Shown here piece by piece: positions 32,320-44,270 of a stretch of 64,000 bases of DNA. The notes beneath the pieces were generated by a model, which saw only the letters and a list, made by a program, of their open reading frames with translations, made no database searches and had not been told where the DNA came from. The DNA is taken from contig OX365955.1 of the NCBI GenBank assembly GCA_947247005.1, positions 2,924,001 through 2,988,000 on the forward strand, given 5' to 3'. Made by a program: the position numbers and the translations under genes. Within the stretch, counting starts at the first letter, position 1. Every line of letters starts with the position of its first letter. This DNA is from Spisula solida (Eukaryota; Mollusca; Bivalvia; Venerida; Mactridae).

Positions 32320-33725
32320 TAGACAAAATTGTGACCTCTAGTTCCTACACAAGGGTTCTCTTTGATTCGACCTAGTGATCTAGTACTTGACCCCAGAAAC
32401 CCAATAACGAACTTCACCTAGATTATGTTGAGATGATCATTATTTCATAAAGATTATGCCAACATTGTGAACTCTAGTAACTACACAAGGGTTGTCTATG
32501 ATTTGACCTTGTGACTTAGTTTTTGATCCCAGATGACCCAATATCGAACTTGACCTATATTTCATTGAGATGATCATTGTGACCATACCAATACATAAAT
32601 ATTCAGCTAAAATGTGACCTCTGTAGTAACTTCACAAGGTTTTTCTATGATTTCACATTGTGACCTCATTTCTGACCCCGGAAGACGCAATATCAAATTT
32701 GATCTAGATTGTCTTCCAATGATTATTGTGACCGAGTTTCATAAAGATAAGGCAACATTGTGACCCCAATGACTACACAAGATATAAGCGGATTTAGCTC
32801 AGTGGTAGCGCACTGGGCTGTCAATCCAGAGGCCGTAAATTCAATCATTGGCATCGAAACTTGACATTTCTGAAATATTTATAATATTTCCCGCTATATC
32901 TGTGAAATGCAAAGTATCTGGGTAAAGGTGCCAGAAAGCTGGGTATCGGTGCTATACACCGGTCACATTTAAGAACCAGGCTAACTATTCGAAACAAGAA
33001 CTAGGCGCACTTCTGTAGCCCCGGACATGCCTGTATCTAATGTATCTCTCTCCCCCAGGGGCTTTCTCTCAGTCTGTCCCTCTGGTCAGATCATGCTGTA
33101 TATGCACTGGTAGAGGATGCACCTGCGCCCTTGTGGCTGCAAAACTATAATGTAAAGTGCCTTTGAACGTGTGTTCGCTTAAAAAGGGCGCTATATAAAT
33201 CTGGTAAATTTATTTTAAGAGTGTTCTATCTTTTAACCTTGTGACCTAGTTTTTGACCCCGGATGACCCAATATCGAAACCGAGATTTCGTTAGGATGAT
33301 CAATTTGACTGAATTTTATAAATATTAAGCCAACATTATGACCTCTAGTGATTACAGATGAATTTTCTATGATTTGACCTTGTTACCAAGTTTTTGACCC
33401 CGGATGACCCAATATCAAACTTCACCTAGATTTTATAAAGATTATCATTGTGACCAAGTTTCATAAAAATTAAGCTAAAATTCTGACCTCTAGTGACTAC
33501 ACAAGGTTTTTCTATAAGTTGATCTTGTGACCTAGTTTTTGACCCCAGATGACCCAATATCGAACTTGACCTAGATTTTGTTAAGATGTTCATTGTGACC
33601 AAGTTTCATAAAGATTAGGCCATAATTGTTACCTTTAGTGACTACAGAAGCAAATTGTTGACAGACGACGGCCGAAGACTGATCACAAAAGCTCACTCTG
33701 TCACTTTGTGACAGGTGAGCTAACA
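32320..33725 (+). repeat. Bivalve-type ~146-bp tandem block with terminal hairpin
   Basis: About seven diverged units, each with TGTGACCTCTAGTGACTACA, GACCTTGTGACCTAGTTTTT, GACCCCAGATGACCCAATAT and ACTTGACCTAGATTT. Starts at 32464, 32610, 32757, 33334, 33480 and 33626 step by ~146 bp, apart from the 577-bp step that holds the SINE. The block ends with AGCTCAC...GTGAGCT (33690-33721). No coding content. Confidence 0.88.
32788..33216 (+). mobile_element. tRNA-derived SINE, copy 2 (complete)
   Basis: The head GCGGATTTAGCTCAGTGGTA has an anticodon arm CTGGGCTGTCAATCCAG that pairs properly (GTC, Asp-like). The B box has decayed (AAATTCAATCATTGG). The body has CCCGCTATATCTG and ATGCAAAGTATCTGGG. 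The tail has GTAAAGTGCCTTTGAACGTG, GGGCGCTATATAAATCTGGT, which looks like a LINE-type 3' end. Its length agrees with the excess in the host-repeat step. Confidence 0.87.
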
Positions 33726-34186
33726 ATACATGTGTAGTTATAGTATCTGTTTTATAACTATATGGTTTAACTGTTAGGCATGCGTTATAAAAGCATACAT
33801 AGTTTTCAATAAATGGTGTTGGCCAAAACTAAAGCGATAACTAACCAGAACATATCACATTATAATAATCATCGTAATACTTTATTGAAACATGGAATCA
33901 GAAACACGTATACATGAGCTAGATTTTTGACCCAAAAACCTATGTGTGTCTCCCACAATGGCACATAACTTGGCAATATTCATCCTACCGAAAATGCCTT
34001 ATATCATCTAAGCTTGGTATCAATTATTTCATTGAAATCCGACCAGTGGTTAAGGAGAACAAGTGCGTACTATTTTAATACATCAAATTAAACTTTAAAT
34101 ACAAAGTTAAGAGACAGGTCATTAACTATAAAACTCTGAATATTTTCTTACAATCGGACAATATAAATCTAGCTTGGTACTTAAGA
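33726..34186. other. Possible dispersed repeat fragment, otherwise nothing seen
   Basis: 33863-33930 (TAATACTTTATTGAAACATG) looks like a reversed retroposon 3' end. 34020-34060 has GAAATCCGACCAGTGGTTAA. Neither has a second copy here. Confidence 0.3.
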
Positions 34187-34304
34187 AATAATGAATATGT
34201 ACCTGTGTTTGATCGTAGAATAAAGCACAATCACGAGTTCGGAAGCATCCAAACAAGTGACTGTGTTTTATTCTACGATAAAGCACAGGTACACATTCAT
34301 TATT
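34187..34304. repeat. Inverted repeat with ~43-bp arms
   Basis: AATAATGAATATGTACCTGT then GTTTGATCGTAGAATAAAGC (34187-34229) is mirrored at 34262-34304 with a few mismatches; ~32-nt loop. Confidence 0.88.
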
Positions 34305-34601
34305 CCGACTCTAACATAGTCAATATTCCGCATATGACATCAATACATATTAACCACTGCACTCTTGTCTTCCCAAGAACGCTATTAGTTTATATACGCG
34401 AACGACTGGCTGTGTAAAAATATCTGATAAAGCATGAAACAAATTATGTTATAGTATGGAATGCGGAGTGCACAATAATTCCTTTATCTATGGGTTTAAC
34501 AGTTAACTACGTAGTTAAGAGACTTTAAACCGCGGTTGCAAGTGCCATCTGCACATTAATTCTTAAACCGCGGATAAAGACTTAGAACTGCAGTTACAAG
34601 T

Positions 34602-36039
34602 CTCTTAACTATATGGTTAAGAGAGAACCAATGAAAACCAAGCATTTATACAAAACTCAATGCTGATTGGACATCATTTTCTAACTACAGTTTAAGAAAG
34701 TTGTAACTGCGGTTCGAAGTCTTGAACTGCGGTTCAAAGTCTTGAACTATGGGTTTAAGAATTAATGTGCAAAACAGCACTTGTAACCCGGGTTTAAAGT
34801 ATCTTAACTATATAGTTAAGAAATGTTTAATTAATGTGCATTTCGCGAACATATAACTCCAGTTTAAGAGTTAAAACTTGGGTTAGACATCCGATACTTT
34901 AAACTGCGGTTACAAGTCTTAACGCTATAGTTAAGACATAACCAGTCGGTGGTATTCATATCGTTTTGAATTTAGTTTTCAATGAATTTCACAGACCCCG
35001 CGAAACTCTGCTATTTCCGAATAAACCCGAGTATGCCCGAATAAACTTTGTATTTTATTTCATTGTATTGCCTACAGGCAATTTAGTTCAATTTGCAGAT
35101 AATTTCACAAAACTGAAAGGTGTTATGTATTTTACAGTTGTATACCACGAAGCAGGGACAATCTAATAATAACTTATTAGATTGTCCCTGCACGAAGTTT
35201 AATCAAATTAACGTGCGTGTATACATAATAAATTCTCCTATTAATTATTACTGTTAACCAATTTCTTTTGTATCGATGGGTAATAAAGCAATTAACAGGA
35301 AGCAGGTGTCATAAAATGTACTATCTCCCATTATTCCCCTATATTGCCTAGGCATTCAGATTTTAGTTACTTGATCTGGCTTCCTTGTACGCTTCATTTT
35401 AAATGTATTACGTGTGTTTATATAAAGCGACCTTAGACACAGATGATTTAAAAGTCGGTCTTCTATTGATATCTATCTATTTTTCCGCATTTAAAATATG
35501 AATTTGATATTTTATGCTTAATTCAAATATCATAAATATGGTACTCTTGATTAAAGGTGTATACTATCGATACTTATGGAAATATTTGTTGATAATATAT
35601 GTTCAATACGAGTGAAATATTTCTACTAATTAATTGATTAAAGTTGAGGCAATGGCAAATTTTGTTTAAAATTTGCCTAGACTTGGCTACAAACGTTCAA
35701 TATACTTTTTGTTAATGTAGAGCTCTTCTACGTTGATTTTATTCTAATACCTAAATATTTCACAATCAAGTTCATGGCTTTATATTACTAAATAAAGTAA
35801 TTTTGGTTTAGGCGGTTCGCGTGCTTGACGGTGTTGAATTAGGCGGTTTGTGCGCCAAGCGCAAACTAATAATATTGCCAACATCGAGCTGTGATTCAAT
35901 GTTCGCTAGAATCTCAGGCAATTGCGTGATTTTATCATGGCAGGCCTGGTGTATGAAACGGATTAGTGAGATTGACGTATTGTATTTTTTCTACACATCA
36001 CTTCCTGTCAATCATGGAACATCATAATTGTTGCGAATG
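34602..36039. other. Left interior: palindrome-rich, then spacer with hairpin
   Basis: 34602-34960 is full of TTTAAACYGCGGTT, CTTAACTATATAGTTAAG and similar short palindromes. 34960-36039 is A+T-rich with a perfect hairpin at 35152. Open frames at about 34966-35166 and 35821-36027 are not supported. Confidence 0.5.
35152..35191. repeat. Perfect 18-bp hairpin flanked by ACGAA
   Basis: GCAGGGACAATCTAATAA, loop TAAC, then its exact complement. ACGAA sits directly on both sides, so the 40-bp palindrome looks inserted with a 5-bp duplication. Confidence 0.85.
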
Positions 36040-39000
36040 TTTTAAAATGGGGTTCGATCTACTAACCCCCGTTTAAAGTCGGAATTTCCGAGTTACACGT
36101 CAAAATATTATTTTAAACTGGGGTTTCATCTACTAACCCACGTTTAAAGTCGGAATTTCCGAGTTACACGCCAAATTTTTATTTTAAACCGGGGTTCCAT
36201 CTCCTTACCCCCGTTTAGAGTCGGACTTTATTAGATACACGTTAGATTTTTATTTAAAACTGGGGTTCTATCTACTAACCCCCGTTTAAAGTCGGAATTT
36301 CTTAGATACACGTTAAATTTTTATTTAAAACAGGGGTTCGATCTACTAACCCCCGTTTAAAGTCGGAATTTCTGTGTTTTCTATAAAATTCATATTTTAA
36401 ACAAGGGTTCGATCTACTAACCCCCGTTCAAAGTCGGAATATCCGAGTTACACGTCAAATTTTTATTTTTAACTGGGGTTTCATCTACTAACCCCCGTTT
36501 AAAGTCGGAATTTCTGTGTTTTATATAAAATTCATATTTTAAACTGAGGTTCAATCTACTAACCCCCGTTTAAAGTCGGAATTTCCGAGTTACACGTCAA
36601 ATTTTTGTTTTAAACTGGGGTTCCATCTACTAACCCCCGTTTAAAGTCGGAATTTCCGAGTTACACGTCAATTTTTTATTTTTAACTGGGGTTCAATCTA
36701 CTAACCCCCGTTTAAAGTCAGAATTTCTGTGTTTTCTATATAATTCATATTTTAAACTGGGGTTCGATCTACTAACCCCCGTTTAAAGTCGGAATTTCCG
36801 AGTTACACGTCAAATTATTATTTTAAACTGGGGTTTCATCTACTAACCCCCGTTTAAAGTCAGAATTTCTGAGTTAGAGACTTTAATTTGTTGTTTTAAA
36901 CTGGGGTTCCATTTACTAACCCCCGTTTAAAGTCAGAATTTCTGAGTTAGACTTTAATTTCTTGTTTTAAACTGGGGTTCGATCTAGTAACCCCCGTTTA
37001 AAGTCGGAATTTCTGAGTTAGACTTAAATTTGTTGTTTTAAACTTGGATTCGATCTACTAACCCCCGTTTAAAGTCAGAATTTCTGAGTTAGACTTAAAT
37101 TTGTTGTTTTAAACTGAGGTTCCATCTACTAACCCCCGTTTAAAGTCGGAATTTCTGAGTTAGACCTTAAATTTTTGTTTTAAACTGGGGTTCCATCTAC
37201 TAACCCCCATTTAAAGTCGGAATTTCTGAGTTAGACTTTAATTTCTTGTTTTAAACTGGGTTTCGATCTACTAACCCCCGTTTAAAGTCAGAATTTCTGA
37301 GCTAGACTTAAATTTGTTGTTTTAAACGGGGGTTCCATCTACTAACCCCCGTTTAAAGTCAGAATTTCTGAGTTAGACCTTACATTTTCGTTTTAAACTG
37401 GGGTTCCATTTACTAACCCCCGTTTAAAGTCGGAATTTCTGTGTTTTCTATAAAATTCATATTTTAAACTGGGGTTCGATCTAATAACCCCAGTTTAATG
37501 TCAGAATTTCTGAGTTAGACTTTAATTTGTTGTTTTAAACTGGGGTTCCATTTACTAACCCCCGTTTAAAGTCAGAATTTCTGAGTTAGACTTTAATTTG
37601 TTGTTTTAAACTGGGGTTCCATGTACTAACCCCCGTTTTAAGTTAGAATTTCTGAGTTAGACTTTAAATGTTTGTTTTAAACTGGGGTTCCATCTACTAA
37701 CCCCCGTTTAAAGTCGGAATTTCTGAATTAGACTTTAATTTCTTGTTTTAAACTGGGGTTCCATCTACTAACCCCCGTTTAAAGTCGGAATTTCTGAGTT
37801 AGACTTTAATTTGTTGTTTTAAACTGGGGTTCCATTTACTAACCCCCGTTTAAAGTCAGAATTTCTGAGTTAGACTTTAAATTTTTGTTTTAAACTGGGG
37901 TTCCATCTACTAACCCCCGTTTAAAGTCGGAATTTCTGAGTCAGACTTTAATTTCTTGTTTTAAACTGGGGTTCCATCTACTAACCCCCGTTTAAAGTCG
38001 GAATTTCTGAGTTAGACTTTAATTTCTTGTTTTAAACTGGGGTTCGATCTACTAACCCCCGTTTAAAGTCGGAATTTCTGAGTTAGACTTTAAATTTTTG
38101 TTTTAAACTGGGGTTCCATCTACTAACCCCCGTTTAAAGTCGGAATTTCTGAGTCAGACTTTAATTTCTTGTTTTAAACTGGGGTTCCATCTACTAACCC
38201 CCGTTTAAAGTCTGAATTTCTGAGTTAGACTTTAAATTTTTGTTTTAAACTGGGGTTCCATCTACTAACCCCCGTTTAAAGTCGGAATTTCTTAGATACA
38301 CATTAAATTTTGATTTTAAACTGCGGTTTGATCTACTAACCCCCGTTTAAAGTCGGAATTTCTGTGTTTTCTATAAAATTCATATTTTAAACTGGGGTTC
38401 GATCTACTAACCCCCTTTTAAAGTCAGAATTTCTGAGTTAGACTTTAATTTCATATTTTAAACTGGGGTTCAATCTACTAACCCCCGTTTAAAGTCGGAA
38501 TTTCCGAGTTACACGTCAAATTATTATTTTAAACTGGGGTTTCATCTACTAACCCCCGTTTAAAGTCAGAATTTCTGAGTTAGACTTTAATTTCATATTT
38601 TAAACTGGGGTTCAATCTACTAACCCCCGTTTAAAGTCGGAATTTCCGAGTTACACGTCAAATTATTATTTTAAACTGGGGTTCAATCTACTAACCCCCG
38701 TTTAAAGTCGGAATTTCCGAGTTACACGTCAAATTATTATTTTAAACTGGGGTTTCATCTACTAACCCCCGTTTAAAGTCAGAATTTCTGAGTTAGAGAC
38801 TTTAATTTGTTGTTTTAAACTGGGGTTCCATTTACTAACCCCCGTTTAAAGTCAGAATTTCTGAGTTAGACTTTAAATTTTTGTTTTAAACTGGGGTTCC
38901 ATTTACTAACCCCCGTTTAAAGTCAGAATTTCTGAGTTATACTTAAATTTGTTGTTTTAAACTGGGGTTCGATCTACTAACCCCCGTTTAAAGTCAGAAT

Positions 39001-39760
39001 TTCTGAGTTAGACCTTAATTTTTTGTTTTAAACTGGGGTTCGATCTACTAACCCCCGTTTAAAGTCAGAATTCCAGAGTTAGACTTTAATTTGTTGTTTT
39101 AAACTGGGGTTCCATCTACTAACCCCCGTTTAAAGTCGTAATTTCTGAGTTAGACTTTAATTTCTTGTTTTAAACTGGGGTTCCATCTACTAACCCCCGT
39201 TTAAAGTCAGAATTTCTGAGTTAGACCTAAAATTTTTGTTTTAAACTGGGGTTCGATCTACTAACCCCCGTTTAAAGTCAGAATTCCTGAGTTAGACTTT
39301 AATTTGTTGTTTTAAACAGGGGTTCCATTTACTAACCACCGTTTAAAGTCAGAATTTCTGAGTTAGACTTTAATTTCTTGTTTTAAACTGGGGTTCGATC
39401 TACTAACCCCCGTTTAAAGTCAGAATTTCTGAGTTAGACTTTAATTTGTTGTTTTAAACTGGGGTTCGATCTACTAACCCCCGTTTAAAGTCAGAATTCC
39501 TGAGTTAGACCTTAAATTTTTGTTTTAAACTGGGGTTTGATCTACTAACCCCCGTTTAAAGTCGGAATTTCTGAGTTAGACGTTAAATTGTTATTTTAAA
39601 CTGGGGTTCGATCTACTAACCCCCATTTAAAGTCGGAATTTCTGAGTTAGACTTTGAATTGTTATTTTAAACTGGGGTTCCATCTACTATCCCGGTTTAA
39701 AATCGGAAATCCCGAGTTACACGTTAAATTTTCATTTTAAACTAGTGTTAGATCTTCTAA
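36040..39760 (+). repeat. 71-bp satellite, about 52 units
   Basis: The unit is TTTTAAACTGGGGTTCCATC, TACTAACCCCCGTTTAAAGT, CGGAATTTCTGAGTTAGACT then TTAATTTCTTG. The first steps are exactly 71 bp (36040, 36111, 36182). Each unit holds its own stem, TTTAAACNGGGGTT against AACCCCCGTTTAAA around a ~10-nt loop. Two tail variants (GAGTTACACGTCAAA and GAGTTAGACTTTAAT) alternate in blocks. Confidence 0.97.
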
Positions 39761-40089
39761 ATGAATTCCAATACAATGACATATGCCTACGATCATATGA
39801 ATTTGAAAGAAATTATGAGGAATTTTTTATACATACATATACTTTAATCCACGCTTTAATTGAGAGTTTAAACTACAGTTACATGTCTTAAACTATGGGT
39901 TAAAGCATAATTGTGCAAACGGCGCTTTGAACCCGGGTTTAAAGTCGCTTAACTATATAATTAAGAGATGTATATTAAATGTGCACTTCGCGCGTGTTAA
40001 ACCCCCGTTTAAGAGCGCCGTATTAGTAATTTCATACGCGCTGATTGGTTGTCTCTTAACTATGGGGTTAAGTAAACATCATCGATACT
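39761..40089. other. Right interior: palindrome-rich
   Basis: Contains GGGTTTAAAGTCGCTTAACT and CCCCCGTTTAAGAGCGCCG, linking the satellite unit to the TIR motifs. Confidence 0.5.
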
Positions 40090-40240
40090 TGTAACTGCAG
40101 TTCTAAGTCTTGATCCGCGGTTTAAAGAATTAATGTGCATTTGGCACTTGCAACCGCGGTTTAAAGTCTCTTAACTACGTAGTTAACTGTTAAACCCATA
40201 GATAAAGGAATTATTGTGCATTCCGCATTCCATATTATAG

Positions 40241-41439
40241 CTTTATCAAACGATGTATTTCTTATAGTATTACCATAAAGGACATTTGAGCAAAACGGAG
40301 GGGAGGAGGGGAAGGGATTGCCATAGCGTGTAACATTGAATACCGGTTGGTGTAATATTGTGCTCTGGTCATACAACTTATTAATTCAACCGGACTTGAC
40401 ACATTCTAATTTTTGTATATTGTGTATTTTACCTGTTTACGTAAATCAGCGGTTGATGTATATATTTGTATAATATTTGTCCGTTGAAGTAGGTCTATAT
40501 GTTTTACATATATATGTATCCGTATCATTTTGACTTGCATGGTACATCCATTGAAAGGTTCTGTTCTTAGTTTGTATTTGTTATGTTACATGTGTCTGTT
40601 ATATGTATGTACATCAATGAGACGAACATATATAATTTAAGTGGTTCAATAAATACTATTTCATTCGGTCCATTTTATAATTGTTTTAACCAAAGACCAT
40701 AGATAACATGTTTTCTATAGTCTCTGTTTTAACCATGTCTTTATCGTGATTGTACAACACTATTGAACGTTTAAAACGTGAACAAAAGTTCTACATGAAT
40801 ACGGTAAGATAAATAATTATACTTATATACATTTACCTCGTACATGGAATTATCCTCTGCATAGCCAATCAAACACAATAATGTACAAGAATTATCAATT
40901 TATTTGAAAAGTCGAAAGTTCTTCCGACGCTATAGATGTCGAAACTTAGTATCATAGTATTATACACATTGAACTTTCATTCTGTACCGTTTATAAAACA
41001 CGATATTAATTTCCATCAGAACAAACAATTATCCACAAACCATCCAGCTACAATTGTTGTTATTTAGACACTAAATGTTAAAAGTTAAAATTATACAATG
41101 AATAGAGAAATATGCGTAAACCATCTACCTCCAGATTTATGTATTTTATATAATATGCTTATTGTTATTTTGACACTAAATCTTAAACTCTATGTATAAA
41201 TCTTTATATAAAATCCTTTGTATGAAAACAGGAACACAAATGTTTGTTTGTTGTTTGTTTGCGGTCGAAACAAACACAATGTCATGTATAAACATGTACT
41301 ACTATATAGTTCAATTTTGAACCCTGAGCCATGACCTATCCGACTAGTCCATTTTGGCGGGTAGTCTATTATTTATTACGTTCGGAGCGCATTTTTTAAT
41401 GATATAATTCTTACAGATATCTGTTTTAAATCAGATAAC
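40241..41439. other. No gene seen; copy of the ATAGATAACATG motif
   Basis: 40698-40725 reads ATAGATAACATGTTTTCTAT then AGTCTCTG as at 19617. Otherwise A+T-rich spacer. Confidence 0.4.
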
Positions 41440-41512
41440 TGTTTAGTGCAGTCGACAACGTTCAGAATTTCTAACCCAGGAGTCGGTGGTTCGAATCCGT
41501 GATTCGCTAATT
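41440..41512 (+). pseudogene. tRNA-like remnant (Arg-like)
   Basis: TTTAGTGCAGTCGACAACGT, an anticodon-arm-like AATTTCTAACCC (TCT), then B box GTGGTTCGAATCCGT. Acceptor pairing is poor. Dead tRNA or SINE head. Confidence 0.45.
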
Positions 41513-41640
41513 TTTTTTAAATTCATTGTTTTATATTATTTGAAGAGATTATAAGTTTATGTTATCCAGAGAAAATAAACACGTTATTATAAGTTAAAGA
41601 TTTTGTTTATATTTTTTTATTTATCCATTTAAATGCGTCG

Positions 41641-41692
41641 ATTCAATCACAGGAACGTGGTATTTTAAAATATCAGGTTCCTGTGATTCAAT
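41641..41692. repeat. 52-bp near-perfect palindrome without loop
   Basis: The two 26-base halves match at 23 positions (core AATCACAGGAAC). Confidence 0.9.
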
Positions 41693-41892
41693 ATAAACAT
41701 GTATTTATCAATTTCACTCATTTCGATCGTTGGTGTATTTCGAGCTTACTGGCATCCTATATTCGGTTGATAAGCCTTCATAACGTTCTAAAATATACAT
41801 GTTACAAATATGGTTTGTCACATATACTAGTATTACACGGATTTTACAAGTTGTGTGCATTTAAAAAAATATAATAAGAATGAAAAACTATT

Positions 41893-41985
41893 TTGGTGGG
41901 ATTCGAACTCGCAATGGTCGGACAAAATGTATTTTACAATGTATCAAGCGCTTTACCGTCACGAACGACCAGACACATGCAATAT
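41893..41985 (-). pseudogene. tRNA-like remnant, minus strand
   Basis: The reverse strand reads GTGACGGTAAAGCGCTTGAT (A-box-like), then after ~35 bp GCGAGTTCGAATCCCACC (B box and 3' side). The intron-sized middle is longer than a normal anticodon arm. A 77-codon frame across it is incidental. Confidence 0.45.
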
Positions 41986-44177
41986 TTTGCCTTAATTGTA
42001 TTACTTATCGTATTTGTCAAACCTATACCAACCTATATCGATTAGTGGTTGAAACATTAAAAGTGCAGTCACGGCTCAATGCTCGAAATCGAACTATAGT
42101 AGTATTATATTAAATTATAATTTTCCTCGCAGTCAATAAATCGCGATTGTCAATCGAAACAGGAGAACATTTAAGTCATATGTATATTATCCGGTCCCCA
42201 CACAATCACTGATCCCGTCTGCAAGATATCAAACGCTTACTGCTTTCGTACAAACTACTTCAAATAAACACTTTCAACGCAGTTTTGTACAAGCGCTTAC
42301 GCCTAGTGCTTTACGCATTTTGTACAAGATATAATTCAAACAGTCTATCGTTTATTTATATAAGTTACGAACGGTGCCCAACTTATATTTGAACACCGTT
42401 GAATATCTGACATTTCATGTTAATTAACCCAATATAAATTAAATGACTCTTAACCGTGTAAAATAATGTGTCAGGTAACATGTGCACTCACTGTTTGGTT
42501 TGTTTGCAATATGATTCGATCCGAAATCAGTAATTTTGTAGAGGGTATGGCGTTTGGCTTTTTGTAGGCCGACTGCTCCTTAAGAAGCACCAATAAGGTG
42601 TTAATAGATCATGGATATACCGTTTCTGTGAAGACTTTCAGTAATTTTCGTCCCAAGAAGGGTGCTTTTCGTTCTGTTTCTCTAATATGTAAAAGACCCA
42701 AAATATTAAAAAATGCCAAAATGTGACGTTTCCTTCCAAAATCGAACCCACTGGTTATATGATAACTAGGATAAATCAAATAACCAAAATGGGAATTTCA
42801 ATGAAGGTAGGAGTATCCTTCGAAACTATTAATCAAGTAATTTCAAAAATGGCGAATGCCAAGCTCTGAAAAACGGTCGGTGTTTACCAGCGATTTTACC
42901 CAAAAAATCCAAGGGAGACAATCGTCTTTAACCCCGTACATGCTACAACGGAACGGTAATTTTGATAACTGTGTCCCCTCTGTTGAGATAATGCTTTACC
43001 GTTGAGATATTTACGGTAACACAACATATTGCCATTTGAGAAATGTCTACGAGAATATCAAAAAGTTAACATTCGTTAAGCAACGTGAGTTCCCACCCGG
43101 TTGCATGGCTTGTGCTGTAGTTTGTCAAAACTAATAAAACAGAACTCATATTCATTCTACAAAGGGAAAAATAAGCGCACAGTACTATGCTCCTAACGTT
43201 TAAAATAGTTTTTGGTCAAAATGTTTGCCACATCTCGTTCCCGATGACGATTCCTGGTTTGTCAAGGTTCAGCTTCATACCCCACCACAACTTGCTATTC
43301 GATACCTAAAGAACACGAATTCCAAGTATATTACACCAGAATAGTGAATGCCGAGGTCTTACAATCCTGTATTCATAAACTTTGGAATATTAACGATAAA
43401 GCAGCATTGATTACACTCAATCAATGTTTACACCATCAATTCGATGCCCATACAAATTTTTTGATTTGGGGTCTAACTAAACTGCAAAACATTAAAAACA
43501 GTGAGTGCATATGTAAGTCGACAGGCTGTATAGAGACATTTTGATTATAGCGTGTCAGAATAAAAATATCGGATGTTCATTGGTGTTCAAATATAAGTGG
43601 GGCACCTCTCGTACATGCGTCTCAGTAAATTCAGATACACCGATAAAACTACACTGTCGCACCGAATACAATGTGGGCATATCATGTTATATGTGAAGTA
43701 TTGTTTTAGCTAAGGACGCAAGAAGGATTCTGTCAACTTAAAATTAAAAACAATCGTAAGTATTTTGTCATTTGACCGATTTTAACGAGGACTCCTCGAC
43801 GCTCAAGCCTAAAATAAGTGCTATGTCCACAGCTTAACATTTTTGCACAAGGTCAGTGCTTGCCCGAAATCGACTCTTGAAACTGTCAGGAGGCTGAACC
43901 GGGCAAATTTCTTTTGATCCATTGCACAAAAATACTTAAAAATGCCATGGAAAGTGCTCATTCTCAGCTTGAGCTTTGAGGATATCTCATTGAAATCAGT
44001 CAAAGAATAAAGTACTTACGGTTGTGTTTGTTTATTTTTGAGATGACAGATTTTGTCTGGCGGTCTTAGCCAAAACTTACGTCATATACCTCCTGTTATG
44101 TCCACAATTGTAAATTTAGATATATAAAGATAAAACTGATCCGTCATACCATATCGACCTCCCTTTATTTTTTATAC
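41986..44177. other. No feature seen
   Basis: About 2.2 kb. The 66-codon frame at 43344-43544 and others are unrecognised and unsupported. Confidence 0.4.
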
Positions 44178-44270
44178 TGATTTATTTAAGGTCGAGTGTG
44201 AAACAAGTTTTTCCAACTTATATTAATCACTCTCGACGCCTCATTCCTGATGTTATACATCGCCATGTAG
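44178..44270 (+). repeat. Dispersed repeat family C, copy 3
   Basis: ATTTATTTAAGGTCGAGTGT, CCAACTTATATTAATCACTC, GCCTCATTCCTGATGTTATA; closest to 7762-7845. Confidence 0.75.

Larger units (their letters stand above)
34451..40240. mobile_element. ~5.8-kb TIR-bounded element carrying the 71-bp satellite
   Basis: 34451-34601 and 40090-40240 are inverted copies with about six differences in 150 bp. Outer landmark: TATGGAATGCGGAGTGCACA. Both contain TTAACTACGTAGTTAAGAGA and TTTAAACCGCGGTTGCAAGT. Beyond 34600 the arms continue more diverged. GATAAAGC just outside both ends suggests the TIR may extend, with an indel on the left. No transposase or target duplication was found, so mobility is inferred. 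Confidence 0.7.

Noticed and set aside
36040..39760. CRISPR array
   Set aside because: Regular units but no unique spacers: the whole 71-bp period is repeated. There are no cas genes and the context is eukaryotic.
41440..41512. Functional tRNA-Arg gene
   Set aside because: The B box is good but acceptor and D-arm pairing are poor; at best a remnant.
41880..42113. 77-codon frame
   Set aside because: It runs across a tRNA-like remnant on the opposite strand; no family signature.
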